Assembly (NCBI RefSeq): GCF_006094395.1
Contig: NZ_CP035291.1
Span: 2,418,001 to 2,482,000, forward strand
Reading direction: 5' to 3'
From: Staphylococcus haemolyticus
GTDB taxonomy: Bacteria; Bacillota; Bacilli; Staphylococcales; Staphylococcaceae
DNA length: 64,000 bases
In this document: one piece after another, positions 54,163 through 63,254 of the stretch
Numbering within the stretch: position 1 is the first letter of the stretch
Layout: each line of letters begins with the position of its first letter
Position numbers and translations under genes: made by a program
The notes under the pieces: generated by a model
What the model saw: only the letters and a program-made list of their open reading frames with translations
Told to the model about the DNA's origin: nothing
Databases searched by the model: none

Positions 54163-56408
54163 CAACAATTACAACTTCAAATTTAGGATTCCCAAGATTA
54201 GGTAGAAAAAGAGAATGGAAAAAAGCCATCGAAAGCTATTGGGCTAAAAAAATCGATAAAGCAGAATTAGATCAAAAGATAAGTGACCTACATAGAGAAA
54301 ATTTACTATTACAAAAGCACTATAATTTAGACAGTGTACCTGTCGGCGACTTCTCATTGTATGATCACATTCTCGATACATCATTATTATTCAACATCAT
54401 CCCTGAACGTTTTCAAGGTCGCGAAGTTAACGATGATTTATTATTCGATATTGCTCGTGGTAATAAAGAACATGTCGCGAGTGCATTAATTAAATGGTTC
54501 AACACAAATTACCACTATATTGTTCCTGAATGGGATAATGTTGAACCTAAAGTAAATCACAACGTTTTATTAGATCGTTTTAACTATGCGAAATCCCTTA
54601 ACGTTAATGCACACCCTGTGATTGTAGGACCTATTACTTTTGTGAAACTGTCTAAAGGTGGTCATCAATCATTCGAAGAGAAAGTTCAAACACTATTACC
54701 ATTATATAAAGAAGTGCTTCAAGCATTAGTTGACGCTGGTGCAGAGTATATCCAAGTTGATGAACCAGTATTAGTTACTGATGAAAGCGAAGCTTATGAA
54801 GCTATTACTAGAGAAGCTTATGACTACTTTGATAAAGCAGGTTTAGCTGACAAATTAGTCATTCAAACTTACTTCGAACGTGCCAATGTTAAATTCTTAA
54901 GTTCATTACCAGTTGGTGGTTTAGGATTAGACTTTGTACACGACAACGGTTATAACTTAAAACAAATTGAATCAGGTGACTTCGATTCATCTAAAACATT
55001 ATATGCAGGTATTATTGATGGCCGTAACGTGTGGGCTGCAGATATCGAAGCTAAGAAAAAATTAATCGAAACGTTACAAGGACACGCAAAACATATCGTT
55101 ATCCAACCTTCATCATCTTTATTACACGTTCCAGTATCATTAGATGATGAAACTTTAGAGCAATCAATCGAAGAAGGTTTAAGTTTTGCCACTGAAAAGT
55201 TAGATGAATTAGACGCGCTACGTCGACTATTTAACCAGAACGACAGCGCAAAATATGACAAATTAAAAGCACGTTATGAACGTTTCCAAAGTCAGTCATT
55301 CAAAAACTTAGAGTATGATTTTGACAGTGTACCGACAAGCCGTAAATCACCTTTCCCTGAGCGTAAAAAAGCACAAGACGCACGCTTACACTTACCTGAC
55401 TTACCAACAACAACAATTGGTTCATTCCCACAAACACAGGAAGTACGTAAATATCGTGCCGATTGGAAAAACAAACGTATCTCAGATGAAGCCTATAACA
55501 ACTTCTTAGAAAGTGAAATTGCACGTTGGATTAAAATCCAAGAAGATATCGGTTTAGATGTATTAGTGCATGGTGAATTCGAACGTAATGACATGGTTGA
55601 ATTCTTTGGAGAGAAACTTCAAGGTTTCTTAGTAACAAAATTTGGATGGGTACAATCATATGGTTCACGCGCAGTTAAACCACCAGTGATTTACGGAGAT
55701 GTAAAATGGACTGAACCATTAACAGTCAAAGAAACAGTATATGCACAAAGCTTAACTGACAAACCAGTTAAAGGTATGCTAACTGGTCCTGTAACTATCT
55801 TGAACTGGTCATTCGAACGTGTAGATGTACCACGTAAAGTCGTTCAAGACCAAATCGCTTTAGCCATTGACGAAGAAGTATTAGCGCTAGAAGAAGCGGG
55901 TATAAAAGTAATCCAAGTCGATGAACCTGCACTACGTGAAGGTTTACCATTACGTTCTGAATACCATGAACAATATCTTGCAGATGCAGTAAATTCATTC
56001 AAATTAGCAACATCTTCAGTACAAGATGAAACGCAAATTCATACGCATATGTGTTATTCTCAATTTGGTCAAATCATCCATGCTATCCATGAATTAGATG
56101 CTGATGTAATTTCTATTGAAACATCACGTAGCCACGGTGATTTAATCAAAGATTTTGAAGATATTAACTACGATTTAGGTATTGGCTTAGGTGTTTATGA
56201 TATTCATAGTCCACGTATCCCTACTGAGGATGAAATCGCTACAGCAATCGATCGTTCTTTACAACAAATTGACCGTTCACTTTTCTGGGTTAACCCAGAC
56301 TGCGGCTTAAAAACACGTAAAGAAGATGAAGTAAAAGATGCTCTAACTGTACTTGTAAATACAGTTCGTAAAAAACGTGCATCAAATAACCAAAACAAAC
56401 CCGCGTAG
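54159..56408 (+). CDS. metE: cobalamin-independent methionine synthase
   Basis: 749 residues, two homologous barrels. The N-terminal half starts [20 protein letters not shown]. The C-terminal half carries [14 protein letters not shown] and the zinc site with His-x-Cys in [10 protein letters not shown] and Cys in [12 protein letters not shown]. Makes methionine from homocysteine and methyl-tetrahydrofolate. Coupled to metF by ATGA overlap; last gene of the operon. Confidence 0.96.
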   Translation: MTTITTSNLGFPRLGRKREWKKAIESYWAKKIDKAELDQKISDLHRENLLLQKHYNLDSVPVGDFSLYDHILDTSLLFNIIPERFQGREVNDDLLFDIARGNKEHVASALIKWFNTNYHYIVPEWDNVEPKVNHNVLLDRFNYAKSLNVNAHPVIVGPITFVKLSKGGHQSFEEKVQTLLPLYKEVLQALVDAGAEYIQVDEPVLVTDESEAYEAITREAYDYFDKAGLADKLVIQTYFERANVKFLSSLPVGGLGLDFVHDNGYNLKQIESGDFDSSKTLYAGIIDGRNVWAADIEAKKKLIETLQGHAKHIVIQPSSSLLHVPVSLDDETLEQSIEEGLSFATEKLDELDALRRLFNQNDSAKYDKLKARYERFQSQSFKNLEYDFDSVPTSRKSPFPERKKAQDARLHLPDLPTTTIGSFPQTQEVRKYRADWKNKRISDEAYNNFLESEIARWIKIQEDIGLDVLVHGEFERNDMVEFFGEKLQGFLVTKFGWVQSYGSRAVKPPVIYGDVKWTEPLTVKETVYAQSLTDKPVKGMLTGPVTILNWSFERVDVPRKVVQDQIALAIDEEVLALEEAGIKVIQVDEPALREGLPLRSEYHEQYLADAVNSFKLATSSVQDETQIHTHMCYSQFGQIIHAIHELDADVISIETSRSHGDLIKDFEDINYDLGIGLGVYDIHSPRIPTEDEIATAIDRSLQQIDRSLFWVNPDCGLKTRKEDEVKDALTVLVNTVRKKRASNNQNKPA

Positions 56409-56520
56409 GAGGGAGCAGGGAGCCGTACAGAAATCACTTGTGATTTCGTCGTACGGCCCCGGCACAGATGACTAGAACTGAAGCGAGCTTTTCCTAAAGC
56501 GATGAGTCGGTTCAGTCAGC
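56409..56520. repeat. structured intergenic repeat after metE
   Basis: CCGTAC/GTACGG with inner GAAATCAC/GTGATTTC forms a strong hairpin (about 56423-56457). A GC-rich CCCCGGCACAGATGACTAG and a second long-range stem (GAACTGA/GTTCAGTC) follow. A related sequence ending GCCAGGATGACTAG lies at 25262-25335. It looks like a dispersed staphylococcal intergenic repeat, perhaps serving as the met operon terminator region. Confidence 0.5.
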
Positions 56521-56563
56521 CACTGCCATAATCAACATAGAATAACAATTGGAGGTGTTTTAC

Positions 56564-57307
56564 ATGCCAAACTATCCATTATGGAATCAACTAAATCAAC
56601 TGAAAGAAGCAACTTGGGTGGATTTAACACATACCTTTGACCCGGAAATACCTCGCTTTAGTGAATTTGAAAAAGGTGAAGTTTCTACTCTTTTCACAGT
56701 CAAAGAGCACGGCTTTTACGTGCAACGTTGGAATATTGTCACTCAATATGGTACACACATTGATGCCCCTATTCACTTTGTTGAGAATAAACGTTACTTG
56801 GAAGATTTAGACTTAAAAGAATTAGTATTGCCCCTTATCGTTTTAGACTTTTCAAAAGAAGCTGCAGAAAATGCTGACTTCATCGTCACACGTGACCATT
56901 TAGAGGCATGGGAAGCTAAAAACGGACGTATTGAAGAAGGCACGTTTGTAGCATTACGTACAGATTGGTCAAAACGTTGGCCAGATATTGAACAATTTGA
57001 AAATAAAGATGCTGAAGGTAATCAACATTTACCGGGTTGGGGATTAGACGCCTTGAAGTTCTTAATCGAAGAACGTGGCGTAAAATCAATTGGCCACGAA
57101 ACATTCGACACAGATGCGTCGGTAGATACTGCAAGAAATGGAGATATTGTTGGAGAACGCTATATTCTTGGACAAGACACATTCCAACTTGAATTGTTAA
57201 CGAATTTAGACCAATTACCAACGCGTGGTGCAGTCATTTACGCGATTAGTCCGAAACCGAAAGACGCACCTGGTTTCCCAGTACGTGCATTTGCGATTAA
57301 ACCTTAA
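56564..57307 (+). CDS. cyclase family protein (kynurenine formamidase-like)
   Basis: Start ATG 56564, after GGAGG. 247 residues of the metal-dependent cyclase/formamidase superfamily. WVDLTHTFDPEIPRF at the start, the metal motif YGTHIDAPIHF, GWGLDALKFL and SIGHETFDTDAS. The family hydrolyses formyl or lactone-like bonds; substrate in this organism not known. No tryptophan degradation genes nearby. Own ribosome site, probably own transcript. Confidence 0.85.
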   Translation: MPNYPLWNQLNQLKEATWVDLTHTFDPEIPRFSEFEKGEVSTLFTVKEHGFYVQRWNIVTQYGTHIDAPIHFVENKRYLEDLDLKELVLPLIVLDFSKEAAENADFIVTRDHLEAWEAKNGRIEEGTFVALRTDWSKRWPDIEQFENKDAEGNQHLPGWGLDALKFLIEERGVKSIGHETFDTDASVDTARNGDIVGERYILGQDTFQLELLTNLDQLPTRGAVIYAISPKPKDAPGFPVRAFAIKP

Positions 57308-57369
57308 ACAATGACACTTTTTAGGCTTGATATTGAGCAATCAAAGCCATAACTTTCCTAATATTAATA

Positions 57370-57422
57370 AAAATCCTGCCACATCAACCGTTACGTGTAA
57401 GTGCCGGTATATGGCAGGATTA
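57370..57422. terminator. bidirectional terminator
   Basis: AATCCTGCCA pairs with TGGCAGGATT; the loop holds an additional CCG/CGG pairing. A/T-runs both sides, serving the convergent cyclase and IMPase genes. Confidence 0.78.
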
Positions 57423-57424
57423 TT

Positions 57425-58198
57425 TTATTGATACGTTTTTATAATATTGATAATGTCTTCGTGAATATCTGGATGCGCAATAATTGCACCCTTAACGTGA
57501 TTTAAATCGATAGCGTTGCCTTGAATGTCTGTCACAATTAGTCCTAACTCTTTCGCATATAATAATTGCGCACTCATATCCCACAGGTTTGCGCCCATAT
57601 CGATACTTGCTCCGAAATCCCCTGTAATTGTTCGCAACGCACCAATGCCACCAGCACCAATAAATCGAAAGCCATGCGATTTTGAAATCAATGCCTTTAA
57701 TAACTCGGAACGCGCACGTTTTGGATCAATAGAAATCAAAGCATCGTTGAGATGATGATACTTGTCTACATGAAGTGGCACACCATTAATCGTCACACCT
57801 TGACCTTGAACAGCTTTATATAATTTCTGTTGATAAAATTCATATGTATAGGCTAGTAAAGGCTCGCCATCGTAGAATAAACATACAATTAAACAATAAT
57901 CTTTACCTTGCTTAACAAGATTGGTTGTTCCATCAATGGGATCTATCGCCCAAGCATAGCCACGATACATATCTACTTCACTGTTACTTTTTTCCTCACC
58001 CATAATCTGATGTTCTGGGTAATTCTCTTCGATAAACTTAGTAAAATCAGCTTGAACTTCCTTGTCGATATTCGTCACTAAATCTAAATCATGCTTCTTT
58101 GTTTCAACAGCCACATCATTCAACATCATATCAACCTTACGTGCAATCTGTGCTATCCATGCTTCAATACGACAATCAATCTCTTGAATTGCGCACAC
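57425..58198 (-). CDS. inositol monophosphatase family protein
   Basis: 257 residues. Metal-site Glu in QIMGEEKSN, motif A WAIDPIDGTTNL, motif B in MGANLWDMSAQLL: a complete FIG-superfamily phosphatase. Substrates may be inositol phosphate, NADP or PAP. GTG start with AGGTGAGAAGG upstream; a later Met (MMLNDVAVE) would lose the N-terminal helix and is less likely. Confidence 0.88.
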   Translation of the reverse strand: MCAIQEIDCRIEAWIAQIARKVDMMLNDVAVETKKHDLDLVTNIDKEVQADFTKFIEENYPEHQIMGEEKSNSEVDMYRGYAWAIDPIDGTTNLVKQGKDYCLIVCLFYDGEPLLAYTYEFYQQKLYKAVQGQGVTINGVPLHVDKYHHLNDALISIDPKRARSELLKALISKSHGFRFIGAGGIGALRTITGDFGASIDMGANLWDMSAQLLYAKELGLIVTDIQGNAIDLNHVKGAIIAHPDIHEDIINIIKTYQ

Positions 58199-58405
58199 GC
58201 CCTTCTCACCTCTCTATTTTAAAAAACTTATCTGATTGGCATTCTCCACTATCTATATGTCAGAAAGTCTATCCTACCGCAATTTGAACACTTTAATCAT
58301 ACATAACAATATTAAGTAAGTAAAATGACTTTATTTGAGTTCCGCTTTATGAAATCAGTTGTTTAATGTAAAATGACTATAAATTGTATTTTAGGAGGTG
58401 TCGAA

Positions 58406-58534
58406 ATGTTTCTTATAGCATTTTGTTGCAGATTTCTACAAATCATTCGCAACAAATTTTCGATTGTAATTTCAAAATTGGTGAAGTATGTCTTTTTTGA
58501 AGTTATTAATCGCTCTATAAGGAACGGACACTAA
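58406..58534 (+). CDS. leader peptide of the ABC-F gene
   Basis: 42 codons, MFLIAFCCRFLQIIRNKFSI and on to VINRSIRNGH, with AGGAGG upstream. It ends 37 bases before the ABC-F start. Its last codons contain CTATAAGGAA, which pairs perfectly with TTCCTTATAG downstream. This is the layout of ribosome-stalling leader peptides that control antibiotic resistance genes. Confidence 0.65.
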   Translation: MFLIAFCCRFLQIIRNKFSIVISKLVKYVFFEVINRSIRNGH

Positions 58535-58570
58535 CATTTCCTTCCTTATAGATAATATGGAGGAAGGAAA
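58515..58570 (+). promoter_or_regulatory. translational attenuator: competing hairpins at the ABC-F ribosome site
   Basis: CTATAAGGAA (58515-58524) can pair with TTCCTTATAG (58542-58551). Alternatively TTTCCTTCC (58537-58545) can pair with GGAAGGAAA (58562-58570), which is the ribosome site itself. The two pairings share TTCC and exclude each other, so a ribosome in the leader peptide can switch access to the start codon. Confidence 0.65.
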
Positions 58571-60190
58571 TTGAATATATTAAATGCTACGGATGTTACT
58601 AAAAAGTTTCTTGATGAAACATTATTCGACAATGTTAAGCTAACCCTCAATTCTGGTGACACTATTGGCTTAGTCGGTCGAAATGGTGAAGGAAAAACAA
58701 CATTATTAAGACTTCTATGTGGGTCAGAATCTCCCACGACAGGTATTATAAGCTGGAAAAAAAATATAAAAATTGGTTATTTAGATCAAATTCCTAATTA
58801 TGCTGATAATGAAAAAGTTTATACTTGTTTAAAATCAGTATTCGGCGAATTAAACATCATCTCTGAACAACTTAAATTATTAGAAGAAAAAATGAGTATG
58901 GATGTGAATGATATAGATGAATTAATGCTTCGCTATGGGAATTTGCAGTCATATTATGAGGAACATGGCGGCTATGAAATAGATGCTAAAATACGTAGAG
59001 TAGCCAGTGGCTTAAATATAACTCATCTACTTGAATCACAGTGGAAAGATTTATCTGGTGGAGAACGAACAAAAGTAGGTATCGCTCAGATATTAATTAA
59101 GCCGACAGATTTATTACTCTTAGACGAACCAACGAATCATCTTGATTTCAAATCTATTGAATGGTTAACCAATTATATAAAAAATTATCACGGCGCTACA
59201 GTAGTTGTCTCACACGATCGCTATTTTTTAGATGAAACAGTAAATCAAATTATAGAAATCGATCAAAAAAATCTATATCCATATAATGGCAACTACTCAT
59301 ATTTTGTAGAAGAACGCGAAAAAAGATTATTAATTGAATTCGAAGCATATAAAACACAGCAAAAGAAAATAAAAAAAATGAAAGCGTCTATAAAACAATT
59401 AAGAATGTGGGCCAGCCAATCTAACCCTCCCAATGCTGCCATGTATCGTCGAGCTAAAAGCATGGAAAAATCATTAAATCGCATCAAACGTTTGGATAAA
59501 CCAATTCTCAACTCAAAAAATATGAAGATGGAATTAGAAGATGCTACACGCGTTTCTAACAGAGTCATAGAGATGGAAGATGTCACTAAAACGTATGATA
59601 AGTTATTATTTGAAAAAGTGAATATGTTGGTTAGAAGAGGCGAGCATATAGCTATAATTGGAGATAATGGTACTGGAAAATCTACCTTATTGAAAATTAT
59701 TTTAGGAGTCGTTTCAATTGATAACGGTACTATTAAAACGGCAAACAACTTAAAAATAGGTTATCTTTCACAACATGAATTTGAGAATGATGCTGATAAC
59801 AACACCGTATTAAATAAGTTTCGTGAAGAGGTAAATGTGTCAGAAGCGGAAGCCCGACATATTTTAGCTGACTTTATGTTTTATGGGAAAGATGTTTTTA
59901 AAAAAGTTGGTGATTTAAGTGGTGGCGAAAAAATAAGACTGAGATGGGCTCAAATTGTACACACTGATTATAACTTACTCATTTTGGATGAACCCACTAA
60001 TCATTTAGATATAGAAGCAAAAGAAATCATTGAAGACGCACTATTAAATTATGAAGGTTCAATTATTACGGTTTCACATGACATCTATTTTCTCAATAAA
60101 TTATTTAACACTACTTATTTATTAAAAAACAAATCTTTAAAGAAATTCGAAGGTAATTATAACTATATTAAAGAAAAAGAATATTTATAA
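58571..60190 (+). CDS. ABC-F ribosomal protection protein (Sal/Vga/Msr group)
   Basis: 539 residues, two ATPase domains without membrane segments. Walker A GRNGEGKTT and GDNGTGKST, signatures LSGGERTKVGIAQI and LSGGEKIRLRWAQI, Walker B LLLLDEPTNHLD and LLILDEPTNHLD. The interdomain linker (QLRMWASQSNPPNAAMYRRA) is of the antibiotic-resistance type that reaches the peptidyl transferase centre. Length and sequence suggest the Sal-type pleuromutilin/lincosamide/streptogramin A group, but I cannot fix the member. TTG start after GGAGGAAGGAAA. Controlled by the leader upstream. Confidence 0.85.
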   Translation: MNILNATDVTKKFLDETLFDNVKLTLNSGDTIGLVGRNGEGKTTLLRLLCGSESPTTGIISWKKNIKIGYLDQIPNYADNEKVYTCLKSVFGELNIISEQLKLLEEKMSMDVNDIDELMLRYGNLQSYYEEHGGYEIDAKIRRVASGLNITHLLESQWKDLSGGERTKVGIAQILIKPTDLLLLDEPTNHLDFKSIEWLTNYIKNYHGATVVVSHDRYFLDETVNQIIEIDQKNLYPYNGNYSYFVEEREKRLLIEFEAYKTQQKKIKKMKASIKQLRMWASQSNPPNAAMYRRAKSMEKSLNRIKRLDKPILNSKNMKMELEDATRVSNRVIEMEDVTKTYDKLLFEKVNMLVRRGEHIAIIGDNGTGKSTLLKIILGVVSIDNGTIKTANNLKIGYLSQHEFENDADNNTVLNKFREEVNVSEAEARHILADFMFYGKDVFKKVGDLSGGEKIRLRWAQIVHTDYNLLILDEPTNHLDIEAKEIIEDALLNYEGSIITVSHDIYFLNKLFNTTYLLKNKSLKKFEGNYNYIKEKEYL

Positions 60191-60212
60191 ATAACTCATC
60201 ATTCATACGATT

Positions 60213-60245
60213 AAAGGGATAGTTGATAATCAGCTATCCTTTTTC
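60213..60245 (+). terminator. intrinsic terminator after the ABC-F gene
   Basis: AAAGGGATAG pairs with CTATCCTTT; five T follow. Confidence 0.8.
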
Positions 60246-60396
60246 CTATATTTTAAAACTTTGCATATCAAATCCATGAAACCAATATGCGCTATTCGCT
60301 AAATAAAACTAGCACTTTAATCGTAATGCTTATAACTCCTATTTAACGGGTAGACGCTTAATAGTCAATCCTTTAAACATGTGGGAGGAAACACAA

Positions 60397-60864
60397 ATGA
60401 GTACTAAAACAGTCTATGATGTGATTGATACTGGTGTGAACTACTTACTGTCAGTTTATGATAGTTGGAACATTGAGGACGTATTAGATAAAGAAAATGA
60501 TGTTTTTCCCAATACATTACATTGGCAATTTGGACATGTTTTAACTATTTTCGATTCTGCTTTATCAATGGGCGGTCAAAATGCCGTTGATATCGAAACG
60601 TATACTAAATTATTTGGTTATGGTTCTAGTCCTGCAAATTGGGAGGGACAAGACATACCATCAATTGAATCGATTAAAGAGGACTTAAAAACAATTCCAG
60701 ATCGTGCTCGTCAACTTACTGATGAACAACTATCACAAGAACTTGAACAACCGATTGCTGGCTGCAAAACACTTAACGAATTATTAGTGTTAAATGCCAT
60801 TCACGTCCCATTACATGCAGGTAAAATTGAAGAAATGGCTCGTGTGCTTAACCAGACCAAGTAA
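60397..60864 (+). CDS. DinB-family protein
   Basis: Start ATG 60397, after GGGAGGAA. 155 residues, four-helix bundle with the metal-binding histidines in NTLHWQFGHVL and IHVPLHAGKIEEM. DinB-like proteins of this type act as thiol-dependent S-transferases; here the thiol would be bacillithiol, by inference. Followed 37 bases later by a VOC gene, a frequent neighbour. Confidence 0.85.
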   Translation: MSTKTVYDVIDTGVNYLLSVYDSWNIEDVLDKENDVFPNTLHWQFGHVLTIFDSALSMGGQNAVDIETYTKLFGYGSSPANWEGQDIPSIESIKEDLKTIPDRARQLTDEQLSQELEQPIAGCKTLNELLVLNAIHVPLHAGKIEEMARVLNQTK

Positions 60865-60900
60865 TCCAAGTTTCATAATAAATACTTTGAGGGGATAAAT

Positions 60901-61311
60901 ATGAATATTATTGCGAATAGTATCTTTGTAGATAATCAAGAAGAAGCTTTACAATTTTATACAGACATTTTAGGCTTTGAAAAGAAAATAGATGAACCTG
61001 TAGGCGAAGGATTTAGATGGCTTACTTTAGTATCTCCGAATCAACCAGATGGTGCTCAATTGGTCTTAGAACCAAATGGCAACCCTATTGCAGGTGATTA
61101 TCAACAACGTCTATTCGAAGCCAACATACCTATTACGATGTTCGGCGTAGAAAATGTACAACAAACCTATGATGCATTAACGCAAAAAGGCGTTCACTTT
61201 ACCGTTGAACCGACTACAATGGGTAGCGCTAAAATGGCCATTTTTGATGATACATGTGGTAATTTAATTCAAATTGTAGAACAAAAATGGAGTCTGGGAC
61301 ATAAACCCTAG
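60901..61311 (+). CDS. VOC (glyoxalase/bleomycin resistance-like) protein with IS-derived tail
   Basis: 136 residues with the vicinal-oxygen-chelate fold: EEALQFYTDILGFEKKIDEP, GFRWLTLVSPN and DTCGNLIQIVEQK. The final SLGHKP is encoded by the left end of IS1272 copy 3, which begins at 61290, and the TAG stop is inside the IS. The native protein probably ended at IVEQK. Function (thiol transfer or metalloenzyme) unknown. Confidence 0.82.
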   Translation: MNIIANSIFVDNQEEALQFYTDILGFEKKIDEPVGEGFRWLTLVSPNQPDGAQLVLEPNGNPIAGDYQQRLFEANIPITMFGVENVQQTYDALTQKGVHFTVEPTTMGSAKMAIFDDTCGNLIQIVEQKWSLGHKP

Positions 61312-63226
61312 AGAAATAGCCAGTAAATGAGTTTTAACAAATTCATTTACTGGCTTCTTTATTTACAATACTCCGTATTGTTGGCTCGCTTTCTTAGGGG
61401 ACAGCTTCAGCCTGTAGTCTTCAGCTTGTCCTGTTCCCTCAAGAGTCTCGCCAAAATACTTTGTATTTATATGTAATTTTACATTGTAATACTTTAAAAA
61501 AATAAAGCACTTTCGTATAATTTAATAAACATCACTAAACTAAATTAACGAGGTGCCTTATGTATAAAAATTATAACATGACTCAACTTACTCTACCAAT
61601 GGAAACTTCAGTTCTTATCCCCACAAATGATATTTCACGACATGTAAATGATATTGTTGAAACAATTCCTGACAATGAATTCGACGAATTCAGACATCAC
61701 CGTGGTGCAACTTCGTACCATCCTAAAATGATGTTAAAAGTGATTCTATATGCCTACACACAATCTGTATTCTCAGGTCGTAAAATAGAAAAAATGCTTA
61801 ATGATAGCATCCGAATGATGTGGCTATCACAAAATCAAAAACCTTCTTATAAAACAATTAATCGATTTAGAGTAAATCCAAAAGTAGATGCTTTATTAGA
61901 ATCTTTATTTATTCAATTTTACAGTCAGTGTGTAAAACAAAATCTTATAGATGATAAAGCTATTTTTATTGATGGTACAAAAATTGAAGCAAATGCCAAT
62001 CGATATACATTTGTATGGAAAAAGAGTATTCAAAACCATGAATCAAAGATGAATGAGGATTCTAAAGCCCTCTACCATGAATTGGTAACCAATAAAATCA
62101 TACCGGAAATTAAAGAAGATCATGATAATGAATTAACAAAAGAAGAAATAGATTTGATTGGTAGTCACTTAGATAAAGAAATCGAAGATTTAAACCAACA
62201 TATCAACAATGAAAAATGTACTAAAACAAGAAAACAAATACGTCTCAAAAGAACTAAAATCAAAAAATACAAAAAGCAAATCAATGATTATTTTGAGCGA
62301 AAGTATCGATACGAATTTCAAAAATCTATTTTAAAGGATAGAAATAGTTATTCTAAGACAGATCATGATGCGACATTTATGAGAATGAAAGAAGATCACA
62401 TGAAAAATGGACAACTTAAGCCAGGGTATAATTTACAAATAGCGACAAATTCCCAATTTGTTTTATCTTATAATGTGTATCAAAATCCAACGGATACTAG
62501 AACGATGATTCCATTTTTAAATTCAATTCAAGAGACCTACGGTCATTTACCTGAATATATTGTAGCTGATGCAGGTTATGGTAGTGAATCAAATTATAAG
62601 GCAATTATAGATGACTTTAATCGAACGCCACTCATAACATATGGAATGTTTATAAAAGATAAAACTAAAAAATATAAAAGTGACATCTTTAATACTCAAA
62701 ATTGGAACTATGACGAAATTAATGACGAATTCATTTGTCCGAATAATAAACGGCTAGGTTTTAAAAGATATGCCTATCGTCATGATAAGTATGGTTATAA
62801 GCGAGACTTCAAATTATATGAATGTGATGATTGTTCAGAATGTCCTCTGAAAAATCAATGTATGAACTTCAATTCAAAAACAAACAAAAAAATAATGAAG
62901 AATTATAACTGGGAATATTTTAAATCCCAAATTAACAAAAAGCTTTCAGAACCAGAAACAAAAAATATCTACAGTCAAAGAAAAATTGATGTGGAACCTG
63001 TTTTTGGATTTATGAAGGCTATTTTGGGTTTCACTCGGATGTCTGTCCGAGGACTCAATAAAGTCAAAAGAGAACTTGGTTTTGTATTAATGGCACTTAA
63101 TATAAGAAAAGTAGTAGCTCAACGAGCTGAAAATAATCAAAAAATTTATAAAAAAGACAATTTCTATATTATTTCAATAGAAATTGTCTTTTTTTCACTT
63201 ATCCAAGAACTTTATGTCCCGGACTC
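61290..63226 (+). mobile_element. IS1272 (IS1182 family), copy 3
   Basis: 1,937 bp between GAGTCTGGGACATAAA and TTTATGTCCCGGACTC, opposite orientation to copies 1 and 2. It fuses to the 3' end of the VOC gene on the left and lies 29 bases from the uidA stop on the right. Flanks AAAAATG and CTCTATTTT keep partial inverted symmetry. Confidence 0.92.
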
Positions 63227-63236
63227 TCTATTTTAA
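61560..63236 (+). CDS. IS1272 transposase, copy 3
   Basis: Same DDE transposase as copy 1 through LIQELYVPDS, ending LF at a stop in the host flank 10 bases past the IS. AACGAGGTGCC ribosome site upstream. All catalytic residues present, apparently intact. Confidence 0.9.
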   Translation: MYKNYNMTQLTLPMETSVLIPTNDISRHVNDIVETIPDNEFDEFRHHRGATSYHPKMMLKVILYAYTQSVFSGRKIEKMLNDSIRMMWLSQNQKPSYKTINRFRVNPKVDALLESLFIQFYSQCVKQNLIDDKAIFIDGTKIEANANRYTFVWKKSIQNHESKMNEDSKALYHELVTNKIIPEIKEDHDNELTKEEIDLIGSHLDKEIEDLNQHINNEKCTKTRKQIRLKRTKIKKYKKQINDYFERKYRYEFQKSILKDRNSYSKTDHDATFMRMKEDHMKNGQLKPGYNLQIATNSQFVLSYNVYQNPTDTRTMIPFLNSIQETYGHLPEYIVADAGYGSESNYKAIIDDFNRTPLITYGMFIKDKTKKYKSDIFNTQNWNYDEINDEFICPNNKRLGFKRYAYRHDKYGYKRDFKLYECDDCSECPLKNQCMNFNSKTNKKIMKNYNWEYFKSQINKKLSEPETKNIYSQRKIDVEPVFGFMKAILGFTRMSVRGLNKVKRELGFVLMALNIRKVVAQRAENNQKIYKKDNFYIISIEIVFFSLIQELYVPDSLF

Positions 63237-63254
63237 TGAAAAGGAAGTCATACA

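Noticed and set aside
56880-56900. CACGTG core resembling a parS site
   Set aside because: It lies within a coding gene, and the flanks do not match TGTTTCACGTGAAACA.
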